A stretch of DNA of 64,000 bases from Piscinibacter aquaticus (GCA_007994965.1 VOPW01000001.1:868001-932000), one strand, 5' to 3'; counted from the first letter of the stretch, positions 51,894 through 62,062 are shown. The notes: generated by a model not told the origin, from the sequence alone. Numbers and translations: made by a program.

Positions 51894-53713
51894 ATGAAGC
51901 CTGCCATCGTCGAGGTCACGCAGCGCATCCGCGAACGCAGCGCGAGCCTTCGCTCCGCCTACCTCGCCCGCGTGCAGGCCGCGATCGACCGGCCGCGCGG
52001 CGCCGACCGCATGGGCTGCGCGAATGTCGCGCACGCCTTTGCCGCGCTGCCGGCCAGCGACAAGTTCAAGGTGGTGGCCGAGCGGGCGCCGAACATCGGC
52101 GTGGTCACCGCCTACAACGACATGCTCTCGGCCCACCAGCCCTACGAGGGCTTTCCGGCCGTGATCCGCGACGAGGCGCGCCGGCGAGGCGCCACGGTGC
52201 AGGTGGCCGGTGGCGTGCCGGCGATGTGCGATGGCGTGACGCAGGGCCTGCCCGGCATGGAGCTCAGCCTGTTCTCGCGCGACACCATCGCGATGGGCAC
52301 GGCGATCGCGCTGACGCACGACGTGTTCGATGCCGCGCTGCTGCTCGGCGTGTGCGACAAGATCGTGCCGGGCCTCCTGATCGGTGCGCTGCACTTCGGC
52401 CATCTGCCCTGCGTGTTCGTTCCGGCCGGGCCGATGAGCACGGGGCTGTCGAACAACGAGAAGGCCAAGGTGCGCGAGCAGTTTGCGCAGGGGCTGGTCG
52501 GCCGCGACAAGCTGCTCGAGGCCGAGTCGGCTGCCTACCACGGCCCGGGCACCTGCACCTTCTACGGCACCGCCAACAGCAACCAGATGCTGCTCGAGGC
52601 GATGGGCCTGCATGTGCCGGGCGCGGCCTTCGTGCATCCGCACGCCGGCCTGCGCGAGGCGCTGACGCGCGAGGCGGTGCGCACCGTGCTGGCCATCGCC
52701 AAGGGCGGCCCGCGCTTCCTGCCGATCGGGCAGCTGGTGGACGAGCGCGTGATCGTCAATGCGATGGTTGCGCTGCTGGCCACCGGCGGCTCGACCAATC
52801 ACCTGATCCACTGGGTGGCGGTGGCGCGGGCTGCGGGGATCCTGATCGACTGGACCGATTTCAGCGATCTCTCGCACGCCACGCCGCTGCTGGCGCGTGT
52901 CTACCCGAACGGCAGCGCCGACGTGAACCAGTTCCAGGCTGCCGGCGGCCCCGGCTTCGTGATCCGCGAGCTGATCGACGGCGGTTTCATGCACGCCGAT
53001 GTGGCCACCGTGGCCGAAGGCGGGCTGCGCGAGTACGGCCGCGTGCCGGCGCAGGACGAGGCCGGCGCGCTGCGCTGGAGCGCGCTGCCGGTCGACAGCG
53101 GCGACAGCACCATCGTGCGCACCGCGGCACAGCCGTTCAGCGCCGAAGGTGGCCTCAAGCTGCTGACCGGCAACCTCGGCCGCGCGGTGATCAAGCTGTC
53201 GGCGGTACCGGAGGACCGGCATGTGATCGAGGCGCCGGCGCGCGTCTTCGCCTCGCAGGAAGAACTGCAGGCGGCGTTCAAGGCCGGCGAGCTGGACCGC
53301 GACGTCGTGGCCGTCGTGCGCTTCCAGGGGCCGCGCGCGAATGGCATGCCCGAGCTGCACAAGCTCACGCCGCCGCTGGCGGTGCTGCAGGGCAAGGGCT
53401 TCAAGGTGGCGCTGGTGACCGACGGCCGCATGAGCGGCGCCTCCGGCAAGGTGCCGGCGGCCATCCACGTGAGCCCGGAAGCGCTGGCGGGCGGGCCGCT
53501 GGCCCGGGTGCGCGACGGCGACCTGATCCGCGTCGACGCGGTGGCCGGCACGCTCGCGGCCCGGGTCGACCCGGCCGAGTGGGCGGCGCGCGAACCGGCG
53601 CAGCTCACCGATGCCGCTGCCGAGACCAACGCCCACGGCCTCGGCCGCGAACTGTTCGGCGGCATGCGCCGCAACGTGCTCAGCGCCGAAGAGGGCGCCT
53701 GCACTGGTTGTGA
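51894..53713 (+). CDS. edd: 6-phosphogluconate dehydratase (one frameshift at the C-terminus)
   Basis: First enzyme of the Entner-Doudoroff pathway, 6-phosphogluconate to KDPG, about 606 residues of the IlvD/Edd Fe-S family. Key blocks: [50 protein letters not shown] (cluster cysteines), [37 protein letters not shown]. As written the frame continues into eda as one 854-residue ORF. Adding one base near 53705 gives the expected end GACTWL followed by TGA at 53711-53713, so the fusion is an artefact. Confidence 0.95.
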
Positions 53714-53719
53714 TGTGGA

Positions 53720-53795
53720 CCACCCCGTAGCGCCTGCGGCGCTCCCCTCGAGGGGGCGCCGCCAGTGGACCGGCGAAGCCGGATCCGCGGCGGCC
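53720..53795. repeat. GC-rich palindromic intergenic repeat between edd and eda
   Basis: The region reads CGCCTGCGGCGCTCCCCTCG, then a GGGGGCGCCGCCAGTGGAC stretch, CCGGCGAAGCCGG and a closing GCGGCGGCC. It holds several nested inverted repeats (GCGCC/GGCGC, CCCCTCGAGGGG, CCGGC/GCCGG). Elements with this sequence pattern are scattered between genes in Burkholderiales. This is from memory, not a search. Confidence 0.6.
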
Positions 53796-53825
53796 GCTCG
53801 ATGCGCTGAGACAAGAGGAACTCCA

Positions 53826-54458
53826 ATGACGACGACAACCCTCGAACTGGCCGCCCACGGCCCGGTGATCCCGGTGATCGTGATCCAGCGCCTGGAAGAC
53901 GCGGTGCCGCTGGCGAATGCGCTGGTGGAAGGTGGCGTGAAGGTGCTCGAGGTGACGCTGCGCACGCCGGTGGCGCTGCGCGCGATGGAGGCGATCGCGC
54001 GTGCCGTTCCGCAGGCCATCGTCGGCGCCGGCACGATCCGCAGCGTCGCCGATGCGCAGGCGGCGCGCGATGCCGGCTGCCGCTTCGGCGTCAGCCCCGG
54101 CTACACCAGCGAGATCGGCCACTACTGCCGCAATGTCTCGCTGCCGCTGCTGCCCGGCGTGGCCACCGCCAGCGAGGTGATGCAGGCGCAGGCCGACGGC
54201 CTGAACTTCCTCAAGTTCTTCCCGGCCACCGCGGCCGGCGGCATCCCCTTGCTGAAGGCGCTGCACGGCCCGTTCCCCGACGTCGTCTTCTGTCCCACCG
54301 GCGGCATCACGCCGGAGACGGCGCCGCAGTTCCTGGCGCTGCCCAACGTCAAGGTCTGCGGCGGCTCGTGGTTGACGCCGGCCGACGCGCTGGACGCGAA
54401 GGACTGGGGCCGCATCACCACGCTCGCCCGCCAGACGCATGCGATGCGCGGCGCTTGA
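53826..54458 (+). CDS. eda: 2-dehydro-3-deoxy-phosphogluconate (KDPG) aldolase
   Basis: 210 residues, second enzyme of the Entner-Doudoroff pathway, splitting KDPG to pyruvate and glyceraldehyde-3-phosphate. Motifs [56 protein letters not shown] and LNFLKFFPA (Schiff-base lysine) are present, with [11 protein letters not shown] and [10 protein letters not shown] after. Its own RBS-like AGAGGAA lies eight bases before the ATG. Confidence 0.95.
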   Translation: MTTTTLELAAHGPVIPVIVIQRLEDAVPLANALVEGGVKVLEVTLRTPVALRAMEAIARAVPQAIVGAGTIRSVADAQAARDAGCRFGVSPGYTSEIGHYCRNVSLPLLPGVATASEVMQAQADGLNFLKFFPATAAGGIPLLKALHGPFPDVVFCPTGGITPETAPQFLALPNVKVCGGSWLTPADALDAKDWGRITTLARQTHAMRGA

Positions 54459-54501
54459 CGCGCCGTAACAGGCGGCGATCTCGCTGGGGCAGAATTTGCC
54501 C

Positions 54502-55371
54502 ATGAGCGAAGTCCAACCCGCCCAACCGGTCACGCCGGAACTGCGTGCCTGGATCATCGAGCAGGCCCGGGCCGGTGCCCAGCCCGAAGCCGTGCTCGCC
54601 TCGATGAAGGCCAGCGGCTGGCGCGAAGACGTGGCCATCGCCGCCCTCGAAGACACGCTGCGCGGCTTTCTCGACGAACGCGCCAAGGCGGCCCAGTTGC
54701 CGCCGCAGGTGCCGGTGCCCGAGCCCTTGCCGGCCACCGACGGCATGCCGACCACCCTGCGGCTGCCCGATCGCGAGGTGCGTGTGCTGATGGCGATGCG
54801 CAACCCGCGCGTCATCGTGTTCGGCGGCCTGCTCTCGCACCAGGAATGCGACGACCTGATGGCGCTGGCGGCTAAACGGCTGACGCGTTCCGAGACGGTG
54901 CAGACGGACACCGGCGCCAGCGAGGTCAACTCGGCCCGCACCAGCCAGGGCATGTTCTTCGACCGCGGCGAGAACGCGCTGTGCCAGCGCATCGAGGAAC
55001 GCATCGCCGCGCTGACGCAGTGGCCGGTCGAGAACGGCGAAGGCCTGCAGGTGCTGAAGTACCTGCCCGGTGCCGAGTACAAGCCGCACTACGACTATTT
55101 CGATCCGGCGCAGCCGGGTACGCCGACCATCCTCAAGCGCGGCGGCCAGCGTGTGGGCACCATCGTGATGTACCTCAACGACCCCGAGGTCGGCGGCGGC
55201 ACCACCTTCCCGGATGTCGGCCTCGAGGTGGCGCCAGTCAAGGGCAACGCCGTGTTCTTCAGCTACGACCGCGCCCATCCGGTGAGCAAGACGCTGCACG
55301 GTGGAGCGCCGGTGGTGGCCGGAGAGAAATGGGTCGCCACCAAGTGGCTGCGTGAAGGGGTGTTCCGTTGA
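54502..55371 (+). CDS. Prolyl 4-hydroxylase-like 2-oxoglutarate/Fe(II) oxygenase
   Basis: 289 residues. An N-terminal helical region (LRAWIIEQARAGAQPEAVL, KASGWREDVAIAAL) is followed by a P4Hc domain: HxD iron ligands in KPHYDYFDP, distal His in KTLHGGAPV, and VGTIVMYLNDPEVGGGTTFP. Bacterial P4H homologues hydroxylate proteins such as elongation factor Tu or small molecules. Its substrate is unknown. Its stop overlaps the following TTG start. Confidence 0.9.
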   Translation: MSEVQPAQPVTPELRAWIIEQARAGAQPEAVLASMKASGWREDVAIAALEDTLRGFLDERAKAAQLPPQVPVPEPLPATDGMPTTLRLPDREVRVLMAMRNPRVIVFGGLLSHQECDDLMALAAKRLTRSETVQTDTGASEVNSARTSQGMFFDRGENALCQRIEERIAALTQWPVENGEGLQVLKYLPGAEYKPHYDYFDPAQPGTPTILKRGGQRVGTIVMYLNDPEVGGGTTFPDVGLEVAPVKGNAVFFSYDRAHPVSKTLHGGAPVVAGEKWVATKWLREGVFR

Positions 55372-56427
55372 GCGGTGATGCCGGGCTGCTCGCCGGCATC
55401 ACGGTGATCGATCTCACCCGCCTGCTGCCCGGCCCGCTGGCGACCAAGCACCTCGCCGAGATGGGCGCCACGGTGATCAAGATCGAAGGCCCCGCGCGCG
55501 ATGGCCAGGAAGACGGCACGCGCCACATGGGCCTGACCCGCGCCGACCGCGAGGCTGGCCGGCCCAGCCTTACCTTCCGCTGGCTCAACGAGGGCAAGCA
55601 GCTGCGCGAGATCGACCTGCGCAGCGATGCCGGCCGCGCCGAGCTGCTCGAATTGCTGCACGGCGCCGATCTGCTGGTGGAAGGCTTCCGCCCCGGCGTG
55701 ATGGACAAGCTGGGCCTGGGCTGGGAGGCACTGCACGCGCTGCATCCGAGGCTGGTGATGTGCGCGATCAGCGGCTACGGCCAGCACAACGCCCTGGTCG
55801 CACCGCGCCGGCCACGACATCAACTACATCGCGATGGCCGGCGTGCTCGAGCAGATCGCCACCGTCGACGGCGAGGTCGCCGTGCCCAACTTCCAGATCG
55901 GCGATCTGATGGGCGGCACGCAGGCCGCGGTGTCGGGCATCCTCGCCGCGCTGCTGTCCGCGCAGCGCACCGGCCAGGGCCGATTCGTCGACATCTCGAT
56001 GACGCACGAGGTGTGGCGCCACCACGTGCTGGCGCGCATCACGCTGCAGGCCGGCGGCCGCACGCCGGCGCCGGGCCGCGACCTGCTCTCCGGCGGCGCG
56101 CCCTGCTACGGCGCCTACCGCTGCGCCGATGGGCGCTTCATGGCCGTGGGCGCGCTCGAGATGAAGTTCTGGCGTGCGCTGTGCGAGGCACTCGGCCGGC
56201 CGGCGTGGGCCGAGCGCCACTGGTCGCGCGGGCTGCTGCCCGGCAGCGCCGAATCGATGGCCCTGCGCGCCGAGGTGGCGGCCGTCTTCGCCACGCAGCC
56301 GATGGCGCACTGGGCGGTGCTGTTCGAGGGTGTCGACGCCTGCGTGACGCCGGTGCTGCGGCTCGACGAACTGCCGGCGCATCCGGTGCATGCGCAGGGT
56401 CAACCGGTACCGGCGCCCGTGCGTTGA
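55368..56427 (+). CDS. CaiB/BaiF-family CoA transferase (alpha-methylacyl-CoA racemase-like), one frameshift
   Basis: About 352 residues of family III CoA transferases. Seen are GITVIDLTRLLPGPLATKHLAEMGATVIKIEGP, split by an insertion near 55805, then HDINYIAMAGVLE, GDLMGGTQAAVSGILAAL, and FVDISMTHEV. Length and the LPGPLATKHLAEMGA block are closest to alpha-methylacyl-CoA racemases. TTG start overlaps the P4H stop (TTGA). Confidence 0.85.
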
Positions 56428-56473
56428 CCTCGTCGAGCACCCTGCTCGCCATCCATCATCGAGGACTTACTAC

Positions 56474-56677
56474 ATGAACAAGCTCGTTGCCCTGCTGATC
56501 GCCGCCGGTTTCAGCGCTGGTGTTCTGGCCCAGACCGCCGCCCCGGCTGCGCCGGCCACCCCGGCCGCTCCTGCGGCCGCAGCCGCTCCGGCCGCCAAGG
56601 CCGAAACCAAGCCGGCCGCCAAGAAGACCACCAAGAAGACGGCCAAGAAGAAGGCCAAGGCCAAGACCGCCGCCTGA
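56474..56677 (+). CDS. Small exported Ala/Pro/Lys-rich protein
   Basis: 67 residues: signal peptide MNKLVALLIAAGFSAGVLAQ, then Ala-Pro repeats and a C-terminal run of KKTTKKTAKKKAK type. Extremely basic after cleavage, so it may bind DNA, LPS or peptidoglycan outside the cytoplasm, but this is inference. RBS-like GAGGA upstream; own strong terminator. Homologous-looking tails occur at the end of RsfS in this window. Confidence 0.75.
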   Translation: MNKLVALLIAAGFSAGVLAQTAAPAAPATPAAPAAAAAPAAKAETKPAAKKTTKKTAKKKAKAKTAA

Positions 56678-56697
56678 GCGCACGGCCTGCCCGAGAC

Positions 56698-56721
56698 AAA
56701 CCCGGCCCTGGCCGGGTTTTT
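56698..56721 (+). terminator. Rho-independent terminator
   Basis: AAACCCGGCC-CT-GGCCGGGTTT, a 10-bp perfect stem followed by a T-run (56717-56721). Ends the Lys/Ala-rich gene and faces the oppositely oriented hypothetical gene 20 bases away, where it would also terminate from the other side. Confidence 0.9.
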
Positions 56722-56740
56722 CATGCCCGCTGCGCGCGCA

Positions 56741-57226
56741 TCAGGCGCGCAACTGCCCGGGCGCGGAGTTCGAGAAGGGCCGGCTGTTCTCGATGCGGCG
56801 CCACTTGCGCTGTTCCCAGGTCTGCGGGCCCTCGAGCGGCCAGCCGCCGATCAATGCGGAAAGATCGGCCCGCGGCACCCGCGCGTACTGCGGGCCGCCC
56901 GCACGCAGGAACCCGCGCCCGCGGCGCAGGCGCGCCGGCAGCGAGGCATGCCGATCCGAGACCCAGAAGACGCTGCCGCGCTCGGCCCAGAACGCATGGC
57001 GCTCGAAGTTCACGCGGCCTGCAAAGCCGGTGAAGTCCGGAAAGATCAGCGCCTCGTCGCCGGCCTCGACGATGGCGTAGAGCAGGTCGCCGGGCGAGTC
57101 GCCGCTGCCGTGGTAGACGAACACGACCCGCTCGATCTGGTGCGCGTCGATGCGATCGACGATCACCTCGTCACGGTAGATCACGATCTCGGGGCCCTGC
57201 CACGCAGTGCGCCAGTTGGCTTTCAT
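56741..57226 (-). CDS. Hypothetical protein
   Basis: 161 residues from ATG at 57226 (an upstream ATG-in-frame at 57262 is possible): MKANWRTAWQGPEIVIYRDE, then IERVVFVYHGSGDSPGDLLYA, ALIFPDFTGFAGRVNFERHAF and VFWVSDRHASLPARLRRG. Predicted soluble, no signal peptide, no motif I recognise. Probably cytoplasmic. Confidence 0.7.
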   Translation of the reverse strand: MKANWRTAWQGPEIVIYRDEVIVDRIDAHQIERVVFVYHGSGDSPGDLLYAIVEAGDEALIFPDFTGFAGRVNFERHAFWAERGSVFWVSDRHASLPARLRRGRGFLRAGGPQYARVPRADLSALIGGWPLEGPQTWEQRKWRRIENSRPFSNSAPGQLRA

Positions 57227-57301
57227 GATGGTTCTCCAACGACTCCTCGGCTCGAAGGTCAACCTTAGCCCGATGCGACTGTCACACTGTGTCGAGTCGA
57301 T

Positions 57302-58554
57302 TCAAGCTGCAAGCGTGCCCACCAGCGCGGACGCCGCGAGCCCGGCCACCAGCGCCGGTCCGACCCGAAGCGCATACGCCGCGCCCCCGACACGAACGCC
57401 GTGACCGGGCGGGTCAGCGTGTTGGCCGCCAGCGCGATCCACACCCCTCGCGCCAAGGTCGACGCGTCGAGGCGACTGGCATCGAACAGCGACAGCAGCG
57501 AGGCGATCGGCGAGTGGGCATCCGCCAGCGCGGCCATCGCCGCGCCGGCCAGCGCACCGGCATCGCCGAAGAGCCGCTGTGCCTGCGACACCAGCAGCGC
57601 CACCGCCGCCAGCAGCAGCGCCACCGCCAGCGCCTCGCGCAGGCGCAGCGCGCTTCGCTCGGCCAGCAGCGCCGCCGGGCCGTCGCGCGCGCCGCGCACC
57701 GACCACAGCGCCGCCACCGCGAGCGTGGCCCCGAGGCCGACGATGGCGGGCCACCACAGCAGGGCGAGTGCGGGCGGCGAGATCGCCGCGGCCATCACCA
57801 GCATCTGCACCCAGGTGGCCCCGCCGGACAGCGCACCGGCCGACGCGGCCAGTGGCACCGCCACGACGGCCGGCGCGGGCCCGCGCGCCGAAGGCTGCGA
57901 TCGTGGCCGTGCTGGAGACGAAGCCGCCGAAGAAGCCCGAGGCGGCCGTGCCCAGCCGTGCGCCGAACAGCCGCAGCGCGACATGGCCGGCCGCCTGCAG
58001 CACGAGGATCAGCAGCACCAGCGAGGCCAGCGGCCGTGGGCGCATCCCGGCCAGCCAGGGCAGCGGCTCCTCGGGCACCAGCGGCAGGATGACCAGCGCC
58101 AGGGCGGCGAGCATCAGCGCGTCGTGCAGTTCCTGCTCGCGCAGCCAGTGCGTGGCAAAGCGGTGCAACTGCGTGCGCGCGGCCAGCAGCACCGCCAGCA
58201 GCGTGCCGCAGGCCGCGCCGAGCAGCGGTGTGTGCATCGCCATCACGCCGACGAGGTAGGTGGCGAACAGCGCCAGCTCGGTGGTCAGCCCCGGGTCGCG
58301 CGAGCGGCTGCGCGCATACGACAGCGCCGCGAGGCCGCCGACCGCCAGCGCTCCCGCCACCACCAGCCCCGGCAGCGCGATGCCCTGCGCCAGCGCACCG
58401 AGCAGAGCGGCGATGCTGAAGCTGCGGATGCCCGCGGCCGCTCGATCGGCGCCGCGGCCCTTGCGGCGCTCGCGCTCCAGCCCGATCAGCAGCCCGCAGC
58501 CCAGCGCGACGGCCAGCCCTCGACCGTGGCGCCGCTGGCATCGAACAGGTTCAG
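57302..58554 (-). CDS. MgtC/DUF4010 family membrane protein (three frameshifts)
   Basis: About 417 residues. N-terminus LAVALGCGLLIGLERERRKG is the MgtC/SapB-like signature, followed by multiple helices (LVILPLVPEEPLPWLAGM, LVLLILVLQAAGHVALRLFG, GFFGGFVSSTATIAAF) ending ALVAGLAASALVGTLAA. Frame changes near 58518, 57890 and 57380. The start appears to be CTG at 58554, overlapping the upstream TGA as CTGA. Function of DUF4010 members is unknown; some are Mg or envelope stress proteins. Confidence 0.8.
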
Positions 58555-59904
58555 ACCGACACCTGCGCCAGATGCTCGGGCACGGCGACGCGCCAGCCGA
58601 GTTCGTCGGCGATGCGGCTGCGCAGCGCATCGGCCGCGGCGGCCTCGCCATGCACGACGAAGGCCTGCGCCGGTGCGGCCTCGAAGCCCGCCAGCCACTG
58701 CATCAGCTCGTTGGCATCCGCATGGCCGGAGAAGCCCTCGAGGTGGCTCACCTGCGCCTTCACCGCCACGTACTCGCCGAAGATCTTCACCTCGGTCGCT
58801 CCCTCGATCAGCTTGGCGCCGCGCGTGCCGGCCACCTGGAAGCCCGGGAACACGATCGAGTGCTTCGGGTTCGGCGCCATGGCCTTCAGGTGGTGCAGCA
58901 CGCGCCCACCGGTGGCCATGCCGCTGGCCGAGATGATCACGCTCGGGTAGCGTGCGCGCGAGACCTTCTCCGACTGCTGCGGCGTGGTGACCACGGTCAC
59001 GCCGTCGCACAGCGTGTTGGCCTCGCGCGGGCTCAGGCGCAGCAGCTTGCGATGGCGCTGGTACAGCGTGGTGGCCGCAGTGGCCATCGGGCTGTCGAGG
59101 AAGACGGGCGTGTCTTCCGGGATCTCCCCCGCCGCCTTCAGCCGCTGCAGCACCAGCATCAGCGCCTGGGCACGGCCGACCGCGAACGAGGGCAGCAGCA
59201 CCGAGCCGCCGCGGCGCAGCGTGGCGCGGATGATCGCGCCGAGTTGCTGCTGCGAGTCTTCCGCGGGATGCACGCGGTTGCCGTAGGTCGACTCGACCAG
59301 CAGCACGTCGGCGTGGGCGATGCGCTGCGGTGCAGGCATCAGCAGGTCGTTGCCGCGGCCGACGTCACCGGAGTAGACGAGCGTGGTGTCGCGGTGGCGC
59401 AGCGTCACCGCGCAGGCACCCAGCAGGTGGCCCACCGGCGTCAGCTCGGCCAGCACCGGCCGATGCGCGCCGCCTTGCCGGCCGGCAGCGGCGACAGCCC
59501 GGCGATGGCGCGCTTGGCATCGGCAACCGTGTACAGCGGCAGCGCCGGCGCGTGGCGCGAGAAGCCGTGGCGGTTGGCGCGGCGCGCGTCTTCTTCCTGC
59601 AGGTGCGCACTGTCGAGCAGCAGCACCTCGGCCAGATCACGCGTGGCCTGCGTGCAGTGGATCGGCCCCTGGAAGCCCTGCTTGACCAGTGCCGGCAGGT
59701 AGCCGCTGTGGTCGAGGTGGGCATGGCTGAGGATCACCGCATCGATCTCGCGCGGCGGGACCGGGAAGGGCGCCCAGTTGCGCTCGCGCAGCGTCTTGAA
59801 GCCCTGGAACAGCCCGCAGTCGAGCAGCAGGGTCTGGCCGTCGAGTTCGACCAGTGTCGCGAGCCGGTGACGGTGTCGGCCGCGCCGAGGAAGTGGATCT
59901 TCAT
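58551..59904 (-). CDS. Beta-CASP metallo-beta-lactamase RNA-processing exonuclease (two frameshifts)
   Basis: About 451 residues. MKIHFLGAADTVTGSRH, LLLDCGLFQG, SHAHLDHSGYLP (motif II), VLLVESTYGNRVH, FAVGRAQ, VFLDSPMA, PSVIISASGMATGGRVLHHL, GFSGHADANEL and HGEAAAADAL are the CPSF73/Ysh1-like beta-CASP set. Such enzymes cut RNA. Frame changes near 59860 and 59462. Divergent from thpR, another RNA-end enzyme, 67 bases away. Confidence 0.9.
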
Positions 59905-59971
59905 GGCGCGAGACTAACGCAGCGCAAGGGCGCTGCCATTGATGCGGCTCGGGTTGGCGAACAATGGCGCC

Positions 59972-60466
59972 ATGCGCCTCTTCCTCGCCCTGTGGCCCGA
60001 CGACGCGGTGCGCGGGTGCCTCGCCCGGGCACAGGCGGCCTGGGCGTGGCCGCAGCGCGCGGCCCGGGTGCCTCTCGAGCGCCTGCACCTGACGCTGCAT
60101 TTTCTCGACGAGGTCGACGGGCGCGCCGCGGGACGGCTCGCAGCGTCGTTGCCGCCGCTGACCTCGCCCTTGGCGCTGCGGCTCGATCGCCCGGTGCTGT
60201 GGCCACAAGGCATCGCCGTGCTCGAGCCGTCGTCCGTGCCGGCCGGTCTCGCCAGCCTGCATGCGGAACTGGCCGCCCTGCTTCGCGGGCAGGGGCTGCC
60301 GGTGGAGGCGCGGCCCTTCCGGCCGCACGTCACGCTGGCGCGGCACGCGCAGGGTGCGATGCCGCCGGGCAAGAGCCCGCCTGTCGAATGGCGCGCGGAC
60401 GGCTATGCGCTGGTGCGCTCCGTCGCCGGCCCGCCGTTGCGCTACGAGCCGATCGCGTTCTTCTGA
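59972..60466 (+). CDS. thpR: RNA 2',3'-cyclic phosphodiesterase ThpR
   Basis: 164 residues with the two HxTx motifs of the 2H family: HLTLHFLDEV near residue 40 and HVTLARHAQG near 120. ThpR opens 2',3'-cyclic phosphates on RNA. Start MRLFLALWPDDAVR at 59972. Its stop is back-to-back with that of the DUF2891 gene (TGATCA), with no gap. Confidence 0.9.
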   Translation: MRLFLALWPDDAVRGCLARAQAAWAWPQRAARVPLERLHLTLHFLDEVDGRAAGRLAASLPPLTSPLALRLDRPVLWPQGIAVLEPSSVPAGLASLHAELAALLRGQGLPVEARPFRPHVTLARHAQGAMPPGKSPPVEWRADGYALVRSVAGPPLRYEPIAFF

Positions 60467-61443
60467 TCAATCGCCGATCGACAACAGCGCGAAGCTGACC
60501 AGCCAGTGCGTCGCGGCGAAGTCGCCGGTGCTCACGTGCGACCACGCCGCCGCGCGGTGGTCGTCGGCAGCGCGCTGCAATGCGGTGTCTTCCAGCGCCT
60601 CGGCCAGTGCCGCCAGGCACCAAGCGCGCGACAGGTTGAGGCCGTCGAGGTGCACCAGTTGCGGGTCGACGCGGTCGCTGACGACGGCCGGCGCCAGCCA
60701 CGCCTGCAGTGCCTCGCCGCGTGGCGCGAAGCCTCGCCACCAGTCGGTGAAGCCGCTGCCGAGCACCTCGCGCATCAGCACCGCTTCGGTCAGGCCGCCG
60801 GAGAGGAAGTCGGCGCCGCTGGGTTCGTAATGCGCCGGGTAGTCGCGGTCGGCCAGAAACCAGCGCCGCGCCGCCGCGTCGATCTCCGCGTCCAGCGCGG
60901 CATCGCCGAAGCGACGCGCCAGCAGCATCGCGAAGGCCGAGTTGGCGTGCGTGCCGGCGCGCACCGGATAGTGGCTGCGGCCGAGGAAGCCGGCCAGCCG
61001 TGCCGCCACGTCGTCGCTGAACGGCCTCAGCGCGTCGGCCCAGCGGCGAGGCCAGGGGGCGACTCCAGCTCGGCCTGCAATGCCAGCAGCCAGCCCCAGC
61101 CGTAGGGCCGCTCGAAGCTGCCGCGGCGCGGATCGGCCGCGTAGCGGCGCTCCACCTCGACGAGTTCCGCCCGCAGCCGCGCGTCGAGATGCGCCTCGAT
61201 GGCCGCACGCTGCGGCAGATCGGGCACGCGGCGCAGCAGCCGCAGCAGCGACCAGTGCATGTGCACGCTCGAGTGCCAGTCGTAGCTGCCGTCGAAGACG
61301 GGGTGGATCTGCGTCGGCGAGGGCAGGTCGCCGTGCTCGAGGATCAGGTGATCGAGCTTGTGCGGAAAGCGCGTCTGCACCGCCGCCAGCGCGCAGGCGG
61401 CAAAGGCCTCGGCATCGCGCGCCGACAGCGGCAGAAGGGCCAT
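60467..61443 (-). CDS. DUF2891 family protein (one frameshift)
   Basis: About 325 residues of DUF2891, an uncharacterised alpha/alpha-barrel family. Segments HPVFDGSYDWHSSVHMHWSL, FERPYGWGWLLAL, YEPSGADFLSGGLTEA and HLDGLNLSRAWCL carry most conserved His/Trp/Asp residues. A lost base near 61035 breaks the frame. Cytoplasmic by its lack of signal. It starts immediately after the dioxygenase stop (TGATG). Confidence 0.85.
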
Positions 61444-62062
61444 CAGGCCTTCACCACGAGCGGCATGCGGGCGCGCAGCGCATCGCCCGCCAGCTCGAAG
61501 GGCACGGTCAGCGCGGCACGGTCTTCGCCGCGCAGGCGCTGCCAGAGGAAGTCGCGCTCGTTACCGGGGTCGCCCTGCACGTAGACCTGCGTGGTCAGCA
61601 GTTCGCGTGCGCCCAGCTTCACCTTCAGGTGGATGTGCGGCGTACGGCCGCTGTACGGTGCGGGCCGCAGCGTGCGGAAGCGGTAGGTTCCTTCGGCACC
61701 GACGACGACGCGGCCGAAGCCCTGGAAGCCCGGGTCGGCGCGGCCGCCGTCGCCCGGATGGTGGTAGTGGCCTTCGGGATCGCACTGCCAGATCTCGACC
61801 GCGGCGCCGCTCAGCGCGCGGCCGTCGGTGTCGGTGAGCGTGCCCTCCAGCCAGCCGCGCGGCCCTTGCCGTAGGGTCGGCCGGCGAGCACGAGCAGATC
61901 GCCATCGACATCGGCCGGCATCTGCACGGGGTAGAACGGGCCCTCGGTCTGCGACGGCGTCGGCCGCAGCCGGCCTTGCGCCAGCGCGCCCCGCCACACG
62001 GCGGGCAGGGCCAGCGCGGCGGCAGCGCCGATCAGCAGGCGGCGTTGGCGAAGAAGGTTCAT
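61443..62062 (-). CDS. Exported intradiol ring-cleavage dioxygenase (one frameshift)
   Basis: About 206 residues. The N-terminus MNLLRQRRLLIGAAAALALPA is Tat/Sec signal-like, unusual for a catechol dioxygenase. The domain follows with QTEGPFYPVQMPADVD, WQCDPEGHYHHPGD, and RTPHIHLKVKLG. Iron ligands (Tyr, Tyr, His, His) are placed as in the protocatechuate 3,4-dioxygenase beta-type fold. A lost base near 61860. Whether it cleaves catechols in the periplasm is unknown. Confidence 0.85.

Noticed and set aside
51894-54458. Novel bifunctional Edd-Eda fusion protein
   Set aside because: One missing base near 53705 explains it; corrected frame gives normal Edd and Eda with an intergenic repeat and separate RBS.
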